Notes under the pieces: generated by a model
Database searches by the model: none
What the model was told of the DNA's origin: nothing
What the model saw: the letters and a program-made list of their open reading frames with translations, nothing else
Source of the DNA: UBA6921 sp031370545
Lineage (GTDB): Bacteria; Pseudomonadota; Gammaproteobacteria; SG8-11
Length of the DNA: 5,316 bases
NCBI GenBank assembly: GCA_031370545.1
Contig: JANMQQ010000300.1
Coordinates: 1 to 5,316, forward strand
Direction: 5' to 3'
Shown here: piece after piece, positions 5,180-5,316 of the stretch
Layout of the letters: each line of letters begins with the position of its first letter
How positions within the stretch are numbered: position 1 is the stretch's first letter
Program-made: the position numbers and the translations under genes

Positions 5180-5316
5180 ATGGGTAACACTCGTTCAGGC
5201 GCACGCGCCGCTTTCTTCCTTTCCGTCGCGTTTTTGTTTTTCAGTATTTCTGCTGCCAGCGCAGCATTTAATTTGCCGGACTTCACCGAAATGGTGGAGA
5301 AGTACAGTCCGGCGGT
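5180..5316 (+). CDS. mucD: Periplasmic serine protease of the DegP/MucD (HtrA) family, 5' end only
   Basis: The gene runs off the window after 45 complete codons, so the protease and PDZ domains are not visible. The visible part is a signal peptide (an Arg-containing start, a Phe/Leu/Val-rich core at about 11-24, and an AxA cut after residue 28). It is followed by NLPDFTEMVEKYSPAV (31-46), the typical first segment of mature HtrA/DegP/MucD proteins just ahead of the catalytic domain. HtrA proteases degrade or refold damaged envelope proteins and are common members of the sigma-E regulon. The Shine-Dalgarno AAGGTGA (5170-5176) sits just ahead of ATG 5180. The 71 bp between rseB and this gene contains no ORF of note, no clear terminator and no convincing sigma-E promoter, so co-transcription with rpoE-rseA-rseB is likely. 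The symbol follows the Pseudomonas operon; degP or degQ naming is equally possible. Confidence 0.85.
   Translation, partial: MGNTRSGARAAFFLSVAFLFFSISAASAAFNLPDFTEMVEKYSPA

Overview
The window looks like chromosomal DNA of a gammaproteobacterium. The evidence is the gene content: a complete sigma-E operon (rpoE-rseA-rseB, followed by the start of a mucD/degP-type protease), a divergent nadB, and an sdhE-ygfX pair. RpoE is very close to the enterobacterial/pseudomonad SigE/AlgU family. The genus cannot be fixed from the sequence alone. Base composition is moderately GC-rich and even, and nothing points to a phage, plasmid or insertion sequence.

Layout. Positions 1-229 hold no convincing gene. 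They carry two inverted copies of a REP-like palindromic repeat (28-70 and 94-136). Next comes a tightly packed rightward cluster: an unrecognised 59-residue basic protein (230-409), a possible 20-codon ORF (406-468), sdhE (465-719) and ygfX (682-1131). The starts and stops of these four overlap (ATGA, ATGA, then 38 bp). ygfX converges with and overlaps the end of nadB (1097-2719, minus strand) by 35 bp, so there is no room for a terminator between them. A 197-bp divergent region (2720-2916) separates nadB from rpoE. It contains a good candidate sigma-E-type autoregulatory promoter and a hairpin that displays the rpoE Shine-Dalgarno in its loop. Then follow rpoE (2917-3492), rseA (3514-4113), rseB (4110-5108, ATGA overlap with rseA) and, after 71 bp, the 5' end of a mucD/degP-like periplasmic protease (5180 to the window end). 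No rseC/mucC lies between rseB and the protease gene.

How the genes work together. The right half is the envelope-stress circuit: RpoE is the sigma factor, RseA the inner-membrane anti-sigma factor, RseB the periplasmic protector of RseA, and MucD/DegP a periplasmic protease/chaperone effector. The left half is flavoprotein and redox metabolism. SdhE helps attach FAD to succinate dehydrogenase, YgfX is its membrane partner gene, and NadB is an FAD enzyme of the same superfamily as SdhA that starts NAD synthesis.

Most of the window is well-known biology. The least explained parts are the small-ORF relay ahead of sdhE, the REP-like pair, and the 5' leader of rpoE. I do not see a clearly new system.
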